Source of the DNA: Nocardia crassostreae | Lineage (GTDB): Bacteria > Actinomycetota > Actinomycetes > Mycobacteriales > Mycobacteriaceae | Assembly (NCBI RefSeq): GCF_001613405.1 | Contig: NZ_BDCH01000001.1 | Location: forward strand, 1-64,000 | Length of the DNA: 64,000 bases | Direction of reading: 5' to 3' | Part shown: positions 34,348 through 43,162 of the stretch, piece by piece | Layout of the letters: each line of letters opens with the position of its first letter | Position numbering within the stretch: the stretch's first letter is position 1 | The notes under the pieces: model-generated | Seen by the model: only the letters and a program-made list of their open reading frames with translations | Database searches by the model: none | Told to the model about the DNA's origin: nothing | Made by a program: the position numbers and the translations under genes

Positions 34348-35708
34348 TGCTGTCCCTCGACGTGCTCGGACCCGGCGGACCGTACCGGTCCCGGCGGTCG
34401 GAGACGCTCACGGACTTCGCCGGAAACCCTCTCGCGACATTGAGTCTCGCGCCGCCGCTCTATGTCGGCCGCGCCATGGGGGCGTTGCGCCGGGCGACGG
34501 AACTGCCCCTCGACGCACGGATCACGGCCCTCGCGGCGGCGGGCAAGGCTTTCGCCACCCGATCGGTCGGGGGTTCGACGGCGGCGGAATACGAGCACAC
34601 CGTCAGTACCGTCACCGGGATACCGATCACGGCGGTGCGCGCCGCCAGCGGCGATATCGCGCGGGCCGCCGAGCGGATCGGGCACAGCGTGCGGAACGCG
34701 CGGCCGTCCGCCGCGGTCGGCTCGTGGCGTGATCCGCTGACCCGGGCCGGTGCGGCGGTGTGGACGCGGCGCGGAGAGGTGTTCGCCGTGCACGCGGCGG
34801 GCAATCATCCGGGGGTGCACCAGGGTTGGCTGGATGCCCTCGCCCTCGGCTACCGGGTCGCGGTGCGGCCCTCCCGGCGGGAGCCCTTCACACCGCACCG
34901 GCTGATCACCGCCCTGCGCGAGGCCGGATTCGGCGATGATCGAATCGTCTTGCTGCCCACCGATCACAGTGCGGCCGACGATGTGCTCCGGCACGCCGAC
35001 CTCGGAATGGTCTACGGCGGTGCGGAAGTCGTGCGCAAATACGCGGGCGATCCGCGCATCCTGCCGCAGGGTCCGGGCCGCTCCAAGATTCTGATCACCG
35101 CCGATTCGGCGTGGGAGCCGATCCTCGACACCCTGGTGGAGTCGATCAGCGGCGGCGGGGGTGTCGGCTGTGTGAATGCCACCGGCATTCTCGTCGAGGG
35201 TGATCCCACCCCCGTGGCGGCCGCGCTCGCCGAACGCCTCGCCGCGCTACCGAGTCTGCCCGCGACCGATGACCGCGCGGTCCTGCCGGTGGCCCCGATC
35301 GTTCTGGCGCGCCGGTGGGACAACCACCTTCGGCAGCGCGCCGCGGGCACGAAACCGTGGCTCGGCGGTGACGGCATCATCGACGACCTCGGCGACGGCA
35401 GCGCCGTGCTCCGGCCCGCCGTCCATCAGCTCGACAGCCCCTTCGCCGATCAGCTCGGCGCGGAACTGGGTTTTCCCTGCGCCTGGATCGCGCCCTGGGA
35501 CCGCACCGCCGGAATCCGGCCGCTGCGTGACACTCTCGTCCTCACCGCCGTCACCGGCGACGCCGATCTGATCGACGCACTCGTGGCCGAACCGACCATC
35601 GCCAATGTCCACATCGGCGACCATCCGACGCCGTGGATGGCCCCCGGCCTCCCGCACGACGGCTACCTCGCCGAATTCCTCATGCGCACCAAGACCGTCT
35701 TGCGCTGA
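34347..35708 (+). CDS. LuxC-like acyl (CoA/enzyme) reductase
   Basis: A 453-residue NADPH-dependent acyl reductase of the aldehyde-dehydrogenase fold. It would reduce the acyl group activated by the preceding LuxE-like protein to an aldehyde. Visible: GEVFAVHAAGNHPGVHQGWLDALALGYRVAVRPSRREPF, DLGMVYGGAEVVRKYAGDPRI, GPGRSKILITADS, and the Cys loop SGGGGVGCVNATGILVEGDP, where LuxC holds its acyl-accepting cysteine. ATG 34347 shares a base with the luxE-like stop. No luxAB genes are present, so light emission is unlikely; use in small-molecule synthesis is the better inference. It is intact. Confidence 0.85.
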   Translation: MLSLDVLGPGGPYRSRRSETLTDFAGNPLATLSLAPPLYVGRAMGALRRATELPLDARITALAAAGKAFATRSVGGSTAAEYEHTVSTVTGIPITAVRAASGDIARAAERIGHSVRNARPSAAVGSWRDPLTRAGAAVWTRRGEVFAVHAAGNHPGVHQGWLDALALGYRVAVRPSRREPFTPHRLITALREAGFGDDRIVLLPTDHSAADDVLRHADLGMVYGGAEVVRKYAGDPRILPQGPGRSKILITADSAWEPILDTLVESISGGGGVGCVNATGILVEGDPTPVAAALAERLAALPSLPATDDRAVLPVAPIVLARRWDNHLRQRAAGTKPWLGGDGIIDDLGDGSAVLRPAVHQLDSPFADQLGAELGFPCAWIAPWDRTAGIRPLRDTLVLTAVTGDADLIDALVAEPTIANVHIGDHPTPWMAPGLPHDGYLAEFLMRTKTVLR

Positions 35709-35721
35709 CCGGCACGCGGAG

Positions 35722-36108
35722 TCACGCCGCGCGGCACGCGTCCGACTCGGCAACCGGTTGCGGCGCGGCCCCGATAATCACGTCGAGCGCGGCGCGCGCG
35801 GCCAGCAGATCCGCCACGGCCCGGTCGATTCGGTCCCGCTCGCGGGACAGTCCGGGAACCATATCGGGGCAGGCGGGCGCCAGCGTGCCGTCCTCGTCGA
35901 TCATGCAGGGCAGCATTGCCGCAATGGTCTGGGTGTTCAGGCCCGCCGCCAGCAGGGTGCGGATATTGCGGACCGTATCGATATCGTCGTCGCGGTATTC
36001 GTGATAGCCGCTGGGGCGGCGCACCGGCCGCAGCAGGCCCTGCTCCTCGTAATAGCGCAGCAGGCGCACGCTGACGCCGGTGCGGCTGGACAGGTCTCCG
36101 ATGCGCAT
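35722..36108 (-). CDS. MerR-family transcriptional regulator
   Basis: A 128-residue regulator with the winged-helix start MRIGDLSSRTGVSVRLLRYYEEQGLLRPVRRPSGYHEYRDDDIDTVRNI, a following coiled-coil (RERDRIDRAVADLLAARAALDVI) and few cysteines (PCMIDED, PACPDM, DACRAA). It belongs to the group controlling oxidoreductases rather than to classic metal sensors. ATG 36108 is preceded by GGGGAG; an ATG at 36150 is possible but would cover the operator. It is divergent from the imine-reductase-like gene and, by gene geometry, should bind the dyad at 36139-36156. Confidence 0.88.
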   Translation of the reverse strand: MRIGDLSSRTGVSVRLLRYYEEQGLLRPVRRPSGYHEYRDDDIDTVRNIRTLLAAGLNTQTIAAMLPCMIDEDGTLAPACPDMVPGLSRERDRIDRAVADLLAARAALDVIIGAAPQPVAESDACRAA

Positions 36109-36133
36109 GTGCGGCTCCCCACAGAGATTCGAG

Positions 36134-36163
36134 TTGACTCTCACATCCATGTGAGACTTTAGC
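36134..36163 (+). promoter_or_regulatory. MerR-type promoter/operator
   Basis: -35 TTGACT (36134-36139) is followed, after an 18-base spacer, by TTTAGC (36158-36163). Between them lies a perfect dyad, TCTCACAT-CC-ATGTGAGA (36139-36156). A long spacer filled by a dyad is the classical MerR arrangement. Transcription would start close to ATG 36172, giving a leaderless or nearly leaderless mRNA. Confidence 0.62.
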
Positions 36164-36171
36164 GTGATCGC

Positions 36172-37080
36172 ATGACACCTCAGCAACCAATCAAACCGCA
36201 GGACAAGGACATCAGCCTCGTGGGCCTCGGCCCCATGGGTGTAGCACTGGGCGCGGCGCTGGTGCGGAAGGGCCATACGGTCACGGTCTGGAACCGCACC
36301 CCGGAGAAGGCCGACGGGCTCGTCGCGCTGGGTGCGCGGCGCGCGGACACCGTGGCCGCGGCGATCGCCGCGAGCCCGATCACCCTCATGTGCCTCAATG
36401 ACTACGACACCATGTACGAGGTCTTCGGCTCCGCGACCGCGGCGCTCGCGGATCGCGTGCTGGTCAACCTCAACTCGGGCACGCCCGGCGAGGCCCGCGC
36501 CGCGCTCGACTGGGCGAGCGGCCACGGCTTCGGCTACCTGGACGGCGCCATCATGGTGCCGCCGCCGCTGATCGGCGAATCCCATGCCGTCTTCCTCTAC
36601 AGCGGCGACCGCAAGCTGTTCGATCGGCACCGGCCGGTCCTGGCCGAGCTGGGCGACCCCCGCTATCTGGGCGAGGACATCGGTCTGGCGGTGCTCTACA
36701 ACACCGCCATGCTCGAGATGATGTACACGACCTTGTACGGCTGGCTGCACGCCACCGCCCTGGTCGGCTCCGCGGGTGTGTCCGCCACCGAGTTCGCCGA
36801 TCTGGCCCAGGGCTGGTTCATGCCGACCGTGCTGGATCCGGAGTCACTGGCCCGCAGGGCGCCCACCCTCGACGCCGCCGAGTACCCGGGCACACTCGGC
36901 ACGATGGTGATGAATCTCAATGGGCTGCGGCACATCACCCGCACCAGCGTGGAACAGGGCGTGCACTCCGCCCAGCCGCGATTCCTGCAGGAGATCGCCG
37001 AACGCACCATTGCCGCGGGCTACGGCGAGAACGGTTTGTTCTCCGTCTACGAGACCTTCAAGAAGCCGGACCTCGGCTAG
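36172..37080 (+). CDS. Imine reductase / beta-hydroxyacid-dehydrogenase-like NADP oxidoreductase
   Basis: A 302-residue protein. The Rossmann start is ISLVGLGPMGVALGAALVRKGHTVTVWNRTPEKADGL, with Asn-Arg-Thr after the second strand indicating NADPH preference. LVNLNSGTPGEARAALDWASGHGFGYLDGAIMVPPPLIG replaces the hydroxyacid-dehydrogenase signature in the way seen in imine reductases. The dimer-forming helical C-terminal domain follows. Bacterial IREDs reduce cyclic imines or carry out reductive amination. It has little or no 5' leader, consistent with translation from a leaderless transcript under the MerR-type promoter. Confidence 0.83.
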   Translation: MTPQQPIKPQDKDISLVGLGPMGVALGAALVRKGHTVTVWNRTPEKADGLVALGARRADTVAAAIAASPITLMCLNDYDTMYEVFGSATAALADRVLVNLNSGTPGEARAALDWASGHGFGYLDGAIMVPPPLIGESHAVFLYSGDRKLFDRHRPVLAELGDPRYLGEDIGLAVLYNTAMLEMMYTTLYGWLHATALVGSAGVSATEFADLAQGWFMPTVLDPESLARRAPTLDAAEYPGTLGTMVMNLNGLRHITRTSVEQGVHSAQPRFLQEIAERTIAAGYGENGLFSVYETFKKPDLG

Positions 37081-37085
37081 CCCGC

Positions 37086-37721
37086 TCAGAGCAGCCCGCG
37101 CTCGTGGGCGTAGATGGCGGCCTGGGTGCGGTCGCGGACGCCGAGCCGGGTGAGGATGGCCGAAATATGGTTCTTGACGGTGCCTTCGCTCAGGTGCAGG
37201 GCGCGGGCGATCTCGCGATTGGCGGCGCCGCCCGCCAGCAGGCGGAGCACCTCCGATTCCCGTTCGGTCAGTGTGGTGGCGGGCTTGGCGGGGCGGGTGC
37301 GGACCAGGTCCGCCAGGCGGCGGGTGACGGCGGCCGAGTACTGGTCCACGCCCGCGTGGGCGAGGCGAACGGCCTGGGCCAGTTCGGGGGCGGGCAGATC
37401 CTTGAGCAGATAGCCGGAGGCCCCCGCGTGCAGGGCGCGCATGATGTAGTCGTCCTCGTCGAAGGTGGTGAGCATGAGGACGCGGGTGCGGCCGCGCAGG
37501 CGCTCGGCGGCCTCGAGGCCGGTGCCGCCGGGCATGCGGATATCCATGAGGACCACATCGGGATGCAGTTCCGCGGCGAGTTCCACCGCGCGGAAACCGG
37601 TTTCGGCGGTGGCCACCACCTCGATGCCGGGTTGCAGGGCGAGCAGGGCGGCAATGCCCTCGCGCACCAGGCGTTCGTCATCGGCGATCAGGACGCGGAC
37701 CGGGGCGGACGGGCCGGTCAT
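37086..37721 (-). CDS. NarL/LuxR-type response regulator
   Basis: A 211-residue two-component regulator. The receiver domain has VRVLIADDERLVREGI (acidic pocket), phospho-acceptor Asp in DVVLMDIRMPGGTGLEA, MLTTFDEDDYIM and the conserved Lys in YLLKDLPAPEL. The C-terminal HTH is LTERESEVLRLLAGGAANREIARALHLSEGTVKNHISAILTRLGVRDRTQAAIYAHERGLL. ATG 37721 overlaps the histidine-kinase stop (ATGA), so the kinase and regulator are made together. Targets are unknown. Confidence 0.94.
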   Translation of the reverse strand: MTGPSAPVRVLIADDERLVREGIAALLALQPGIEVVATAETGFRAVELAAELHPDVVLMDIRMPGGTGLEAAERLRGRTRVLMLTTFDEDDYIMRALHAGASGYLLKDLPAPELAQAVRLAHAGVDQYSAAVTRRLADLVRTRPAKPATTLTERESEVLRLLAGGAANREIARALHLSEGTVKNHISAILTRLGVRDRTQAAIYAHERGLL

Positions 37722-38884
37722 GCGGGGCCCGGGATGGTGGCGGTGAGCCGGGTGCCGGACTCGCCGGAATCGATGGCCAGTTCGCCGCCGACCAGGGCGA
37801 GGCGTTCGCGCATTCCGGTCAGGCCCTGCCCGTCCGCCGTCTCGGGCGCGAATCCCTTGCCATTGTCCGCGATTTCGAGGGTGCAGGCAGCCGGGTCGAG
37901 GGCGGCTCGGACGGTGACGGCGGTGGCCTCGGCGTGCTTGCGGGCATTGGTCAGGGCTTCCTGGGCAATGAGGTACACGGTCAGCCGGACCGTTTCGGGG
38001 AGTTCGGCATCGGTGCCGTCGATCTCCAGCGCGATACGGAATCCCGGCTCGTCGAGCCGCGTCACCAGCGCACGCAGAATGGGGGCGAGGGTGAATTCGG
38101 TATCGTCGCTGCGCAGTGCGCCGACCGTGCGGCGGATCTCTTCCAGCGCACGGCGAGTCGAATCGCGGCCCTGGGCGAGCGCCGCATCGGCGGCGGGCCC
38201 GTCCACGTCGCGATAGGCGGCGGCCTTCTCCAATTGGATTGCCGCCACGACGAGATGGTGCCCGACACTGTCGTGGATATCGCGGGCCAGACGGCTGCGT
38301 TCGGCAATGGCGGCGGAGGACACGGCCTGATCGGCATACTCGCGCAGGCGGATATTCGCCTCGGTGAGCTCGGTGAGCAGCGCCTCGGCCCGGCGGCGGG
38401 CCACCTCCTCGCGGTGGGCGACCACGGCGATCGCCAGCGCGAACACCACGCCGACCGCCAGCATGAGCAGATCGGACAGGGCTTCGGGATCCCGGCGCAG
38501 CTCCGCCCGCGCGCCGACGAGCCCGCCCGCGGCGAGCAGGCCCGCCGCGCCGAGGGCGAAGGCAATGCGGTGCCCCACCGTGAAATACGCGGTGAGCGGG
38601 ATCAAGACGAACAGCACCTTGGCATTGCCCGCGCAGTCGAGGCCCGTGATCACCGTGAATACGGCGGCCCGCACGAACAGCCAGGCGACCGCGGTCGCGC
38701 GCGTCGCGGGCAGCCGGGTTTCGGCGAATTCCAGTCCGACGGCGAGCCCGAGCACGCCGATGAAGGCGCCCACCCGCGGCGCCCCGCCCGGACAGGGCTC
38801 GGTCCAGGCGACCGCGATCCCGGCGATCAGGACCGACACGTAGAGAAAGCACGCCACCCAGGTCAGCGCGCGCGGCCGAATCAT
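37718..38884 (-). CDS. HisKA_3-type sensor histidine kinase
   Basis: A 388-residue membrane kinase, partner of the adjoining NarL-type regulator. Five to six membrane helices fill residues 1-155, with no large extracellular sensor, which suggests intramembrane or envelope-stress sensing. The dimerisation/phosphoacceptor motif is AERSRLARDIHDSVGHHLVVAAIQLEKA (His in DIHDSVGHH), and the ATPase has LIAQEALTNARKHAEAT (N box), IADNGKGF and GQGLTGMRERLALVGGEL. ATG 38884 is used rather than the upstream ATG 38980 because the first helix follows directly. Confidence 0.93.
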   Translation of the reverse strand: MIRPRALTWVACFLYVSVLIAGIAVAWTEPCPGGAPRVGAFIGVLGLAVGLEFAETRLPATRATAVAWLFVRAAVFTVITGLDCAGNAKVLFVLIPLTAYFTVGHRIAFALGAAGLLAAGGLVGARAELRRDPEALSDLLMLAVGVVFALAIAVVAHREEVARRRAEALLTELTEANIRLREYADQAVSSAAIAERSRLARDIHDSVGHHLVVAAIQLEKAAAYRDVDGPAADAALAQGRDSTRRALEEIRRTVGALRSDDTEFTLAPILRALVTRLDEPGFRIALEIDGTDAELPETVRLTVYLIAQEALTNARKHAEATAVTVRAALDPAACTLEIADNGKGFAPETADGQGLTGMRERLALVGGELAIDSGESGTRLTATIPGPA

Positions 38885-39021
38885 GGTCAGAGCGTAGGAG
38901 AGCGGCCCGCGCGGCGGCGGCGTTCGACCGCAGGTCTGGCCGAAAGTCATGGGTCCCACGGCACTTCCGGGCATGACCACCGGATTCCTAACCTCGGCGG
39001 CATCCGAGGAAAGGATCTGTC

Positions 39022-39609
39022 ATGGACACCCGAGCACTGCTGCGGCTCAGCGCGATCGGCGGCCTCGTCTGCGGCGCGGCCATCGCGTTCGCCGGACTCA
39101 CCGAACTGGTCACCGGCCACAAGACCACCCTCACCCAACTGCTCAACGGTGGCGCGGCGCCCTTCGGCATCGGCCTGCTGGTGGGCTTGTACCTGCTGCA
39201 ACGAAACCGGTTGGGCCGCTTCGGCGCAGTGGCCTTCGTCGTGCAGTTCCTGGGTTTCGCCTACTTCGCCGGGGTCGCCTACACGCGCAACTTCGTCCTG
39301 GTCCATCTCGATCGCGCGACCGTCGACGAATTGCTGGAAACCCCGGCGCGATTCGCATTCCTCGCGACGGCGATGACGGCGCTGCTCGGCACGCTGCTGT
39401 TCGCCGCCGCCCTGCTGCGCGCCGGAGCGGTCCCCCGCGCCGCCACCGCCCTGTACGCCATCGGCCTGTCCCTGCTCTGCCTCACCTTCCTGCTGCCCGC
39501 CCCGATCGTCCGCGTCGGCCATATCGTGGCGGGCGCGGGCATGATCTGGCTGGCCGCGGCGGTCTGGTCCCGTACCGATCAGGGTTCGTCGAGGTTGGCG
39601 TACAGGTAG
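39022..39609 (+). CDS. Six-helix integral membrane protein of unknown function
   Basis: A 195-residue hydrophobic protein starting MDTRALLRLSAIGGLVCGAAIAF, with helices near residues 8-27, 44-60, 67-85, 108-130, 138-158 and 163-182. I do not recognise a specific family; the pattern resembles small DUF4386-like proteins of Actinobacteria. GAAAGGATCT precedes ATG 39022. Its last 31 bases overlap the convergent FAD monooxygenase gene. It is divergent from the histidine kinase. Confidence 0.68.
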   Translation: MDTRALLRLSAIGGLVCGAAIAFAGLTELVTGHKTTLTQLLNGGAAPFGIGLLVGLYLLQRNRLGRFGAVAFVVQFLGFAYFAGVAYTRNFVLVHLDRATVDELLETPARFAFLATAMTALLGTLLFAAALLRAGAVPRAATALYAIGLSLLCLTFLLPAPIVRVGHIVAGAGMIWLAAAVWSRTDQGSSRLAYR

Positions 39610-40790
39610 TGGCCGGTGCCCGCGAGGGTCTGGCGGGTCCACTCGTCCATGGCGGCGGCGTCCATCCGCGTCCAGTCGGGGGTTCGCTCGACTTGGGCGC
39701 GGCCGATGCGGCGGCCGAGAGCGGTGAGGCGATTGCCTTCCGCGCAACGGGATTCGTTGTAGGCGGTCAGGGCGGCGGGAAGCGTATCGGCGTCGCGCAG
39801 CGCCTGTTGGAAGCTACGGGCGTCGTCGATCGCCTTCATCGCGCCCGAGGCGGTGTGGGGGCGGGCCAGCGCGCCCGCGTCTCCCGCGAGGGCCAGGCTG
39901 TCGCGGGTATAGGCCGTGACAGCGAGGTCGTAGACCGGGTGCATGGCGATCTCGGTATCGGCGGTGGCCTCGATGATCCGGGCCCAGCGGCGCGGGAAAT
40001 GCTGTGCCGCCAGAGCTTTGACGAAGTTGGCCAGTTCGGGCGCGGAACCGGGCGGATGGCCGTGCTCGGATCGCGGCGTGCTGGGCGGGTAGGCGTAGAT
40101 GCCCCAGTTCAGGCGGCGACCACCCGTTCCGTGCGGCGGCGGAGCGTCGGGGATGAAGTAGAAGACGGCGTGACCGTGCGGGAAAACCACGGTGGCGAAA
40201 CCGGTTTCGAGCTCGGGCACCGGCACGGGGAGCGCGGGCTCCGGATAGCTGGCCCGCCACAGCCCGTACCCGGCGTAGTGCGGCTCGGAGCGGCCGTCGA
40301 TTTCGGCGCGCGCCAGCGAGCGATGGCCGTCCGCGCCGACCACGCAGTCGAAGGACTCAGTACCCGCCGCGGTGACCAGCGCCGCGGCGGAACCATCGGA
40401 TTCGATCCGCTCCACCGTCACCCCGGCGCGGTAGTCGACCTCGGCCACCCGGTCCCGCAGGGCCTGCCACAACAGCCCCCAATTGCACCCCATCACCGGA
40501 CTCGGCTGCCGCCACAGCACCCGCTCGTCCCCGCCCTCCCCCTTGGTGATCCAGATCCGTTCCGACATGGCCTGTCCGCGCATCCCGGCATCCACATACC
40601 CGGCCTCGATGAGCGTGCCCCGCAGCGCCTGCGGCACCCCGATCCCGAACCCCCGCTCCTGCAACCGCCCCGCACTGCGCTCGAAGACAACCACATCCGC
40701 ACCCGCGAACCGGGCCGCCATCGCCATGGCGCACCCGGCAATACTCCCGCCGACGATCCCGATCCTGATGTCTACGAATCCAGTAGACAC
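39579..40790 (-). CDS. FAD-dependent aromatic-hydroxylase-like monooxygenase
   Basis: A 403-residue class A flavoprotein monooxygenase. Motifs are RIGIVGGSIAGCAMAMAARFAGADVVVFERS (GxGxxG), FDCVVGADGHRSLARAEI (DG motif, FAD and NADPH contact) and DSLALAGDAGALARPHTASGAMKAIDDARSFQQAL (GD motif, FAD ribityl). The C-terminal tail GTGHYLYANLDEP and the missing third domain resemble the 6-hydroxynicotinate or salicylate type monooxygenase group of about 400 residues. The GTG start at 40790 lies within an inverted repeat (40769-40789). Its phenolic substrate is unknown. Confidence 0.85.
   Translation of the reverse strand: MSTGFVDIRIGIVGGSIAGCAMAMAARFAGADVVVFERSAGRLQERGFGIGVPQALRGTLIEAGYVDAGMRGQAMSERIWITKGEGGDERVLWRQPSPVMGCNWGLLWQALRDRVAEVDYRAGVTVERIESDGSAAALVTAAGTESFDCVVGADGHRSLARAEIDGRSEPHYAGYGLWRASYPEPALPVPVPELETGFATVVFPHGHAVFYFIPDAPPPHGTGGRRLNWGIYAYPPSTPRSEHGHPPGSAPELANFVKALAAQHFPRRWARIIEATADTEIAMHPVYDLAVTAYTRDSLALAGDAGALARPHTASGAMKAIDDARSFQQALRDADTLPAALTAYNESRCAEGNRLTALGRRIGRAQVERTPDWTRMDAAAMDEWTRQTLAGTGHYLYANLDEP
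40769..40789. promoter_or_regulatory. Inverted repeat covering the monooxygenase start
   Basis: TGTCTAC (40769-40775) and GTAGACA (40783-40789) are a perfect 7-bp inverted repeat with a 7-base spacer, lying on the first codons of the monooxygenase. The half-site GTAGA also makes the dyad at 33205-33216, so a shared regulator is conceivable. Confidence 0.3.
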
Positions 40791-40905
40791 CGAAGCCTTT
40801 CGCGACGACAGGGAGATGAGATCACCCGAGCGGCGTATTCGCCGACCACGGAAATGGGGGAAAGATCAGGGTTCGCCGGTGGGGACGGGTGCTTACGATC
40901 TAGGG

Positions 40906-43161
40906 GTGCGGGTGGGTCGAGGGCTTTCGGGATTTCTGGCATTCGCGGTGTTGGTGCTGGTGGCGGTGGCGGCGGCGTGGGAGCAGCAGCCGCGCGGGTA
41001 TGCGTCGGAGTCGGTGGCGGGGGGCGAGTTCAGCGCCGGGCGGGCGGCGCGGACGGTCGGGGAGATCGCGCAGCGGCCGCATCCGGTGGGGACGGCCGAG
41101 CACGATCGGGTGCGCGACTATCTGGCCGGGGAGCTGCGGGGGCTCGGACTGGAGACGGAGATTCGGTCCGGGATCGGCACGTGGCCGGGGAACTTCGGGA
41201 CCGACACCATCGGGGTGGGGCGGGTCGACAATATCGTGGCGCGAATTCCGGGGAGCGATCCGACCGGAACGGTCTATCTGGTCGCGCATTACGACTCGGT
41301 GCCGTCGGGTCCGGGGGCGAACAACGACGGGGTCGGGGTGGCCGCCATTGTGGAAACCGTTCGCGCGCTGCGGTCGAGCGAGACCGGATTGCGCAATGAT
41401 GTGGTCGCGCTGCTCACCGATGGCGAGGAGATGGGGCTGCTGGGGGCGGAGGCCCTCGTGCACTCCGGTGCGCTCGACCGCAATGGCGTGATCATCAATC
41501 TGGAGGCGCGCGGGGCCGGTGGCCCGGTCATGCTGTGGCGGCTCACCCATCCCGACTCGGGGCTGGTGGAGGTGGCGCGGAAGGTGGCGCCGCATCCGAA
41601 TACCGACTCGCTCAATACCCAGCTGGCCACGGGTGAACAGACCGGCAGCAATACCGATTTCGCGGCCTTCGACGCGACCGGTCTGCGCATGCTGGACTGG
41701 GCGTACGCGGGACACAGCGCCTACTACCACAATCGGCTGGACGATCCGGACCACATCGATCTGGCCACCGTGCAGCAGATGGGCGACAACACCCTCGCCC
41801 AGGCGCGCGAATTCGGGCAGCGGGATCTCACGGACGCCTCCGGCGACACCGATCTGGCCTACTTCGCACTGCCTTTCGGCGTGCTGATCACACTGCCGCC
41901 GTGGGTGCTGATCGCGCTGGCGGTCGTCATGGTCGCGGTGGTGGCGTGGGTGGTGTGGCAGGTGCGCCGCACCGGCGAGGCGAGCATCAAGCGGGTCCTC
42001 GCCGCGGCGGGGGTGGCCCTGATCGCGGTGCCGATCACCGTGGCCGCCGCCTACGGCATGTGGTGGCTGGTGCAGCTCATCGAACCGCGCTACGCGGGTA
42101 TGCCGATCGATCCGTACCGCCCCGAGTTCTTCCAGGCCGCCATGGTCATGGCGGCGGTGTTCGCGCTGCTCGCCTAGTATGCGTTCGCGCGCCGGTTCTT
42201 CGGGCCGACGGCCACGCCGGTCGGACTGCTGGTGTGCGTGGCGGTACTGGGCGCGCTGGTCGCGGCGCTGCTGCCCGCGGCCTCGCACGTGCTCGTCGTA
42301 CCCGGGATCGCGGCGGCAGCCGGTGTGGCGCTCACCTTCCTGGCGCCGGACCGGTGGCGGCTGCCGGTGCTCACCGTATTCCTGCTGCCCGCCGCCATTT
42401 TCGCGGACGGCGGCTGGGGCGGGCTCCAGGTCGGGTTGCAGACCGGCTACTTCCTGATGGCCCCGCTGGTCATGCTGCTGGGCGGCCTGCTGCTGTTCCC
42501 GCTCACCCACGCCTGGCCCCGGCGCGGCTGGCCGATTCCGGTGCTCGCGCTCGCGCTCACCGCGGCGCTGGCGGCGGCCGGACTGGCGGTGGACACGGTC
42601 GACGCGCGGCATCCGCGGCCGTCCCAGCTGGTCTACGCGCTGGACGCCGATCGCAATGCGGCACAGTGGATCTCCACCCTCACCCCGAATCCGTGGACGG
42701 AGAGCTTCGTCACCGACCGCGCACCGGAAGGGTCGACGGCCGAGCTGTTCCCGCAGGCGAAATCCAGCGGACCCGCACCGGCGCAAGCCCTGTCGCCGCC
42801 GACCGCGCGGATCCTGTCCGACCGCACCGAGTCCGGGCAGCGCACGGTGCGCCTGCTGTTGGGTTCCCCGCGCGGCGCGACGCGGCTGGATCTGCGGTGG
42901 GCGGCGGATGGCGTGCGGGCGCTGCGGGTGGCCGGGCGCGAGATCACCGAGGTGCCCGAGCGCGGCTTCCGCTTCTTCGCACCGCCCGCCGAGGGCATCG
43001 AGGTCGAACTGGTCGCGCCCGCCGGGCCGCTGCCGCTGCGGCTGGCCGACTACTCCTGGCTGCCGGGTTCGGGTGTCGCGGCTTTCCGGAATCCGCCGGA
43101 GGACGCCTATCTCATGCAGAGCAGCGCCGCCGTGGTCTCCGTCGGCATTCCCGGTCTCTGA
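40906..43161 (+). pseudogene. M28-family membrane peptidase, in-frame amber
   Basis: A 751-codon gene with a signal anchor (GFLAFAVLVLVAVAAAW) followed by a zinc aminopeptidase domain: VYLVAHYDSVPSGPGANNDGVGVAAIVE (HxD and bridging Asp), LTDGEEMGLLGAEALV (catalytic Glu-Glu) and GSNTDFAAF. Multiple membrane helices follow, and the C-terminal part (WAADGVRALRVAGREI, YSWLPGSGVAAF) is an extracytoplasmic beta-rich domain, as in the Fxna/ER-aminopeptidase-like bacterial group. TAG at 42175-42177 interrupts a helix between FALLA and YAFARR. Coding clearly continues in the same frame to 43161; a Trp codon (TGG) is a plausible original. GTG 40906 is the likely start. Confidence 0.82.
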
Positions 43162-43162
43162 G

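Noticed and set aside
33289..35708. Bacterial bioluminescence (lux) operon
   Set aside because: Only LuxE-like and LuxC-like genes are present; no luxA, luxB or luxD. The LLM oxidoreductase at 59 kb is distant and a generic member of that superfamily.
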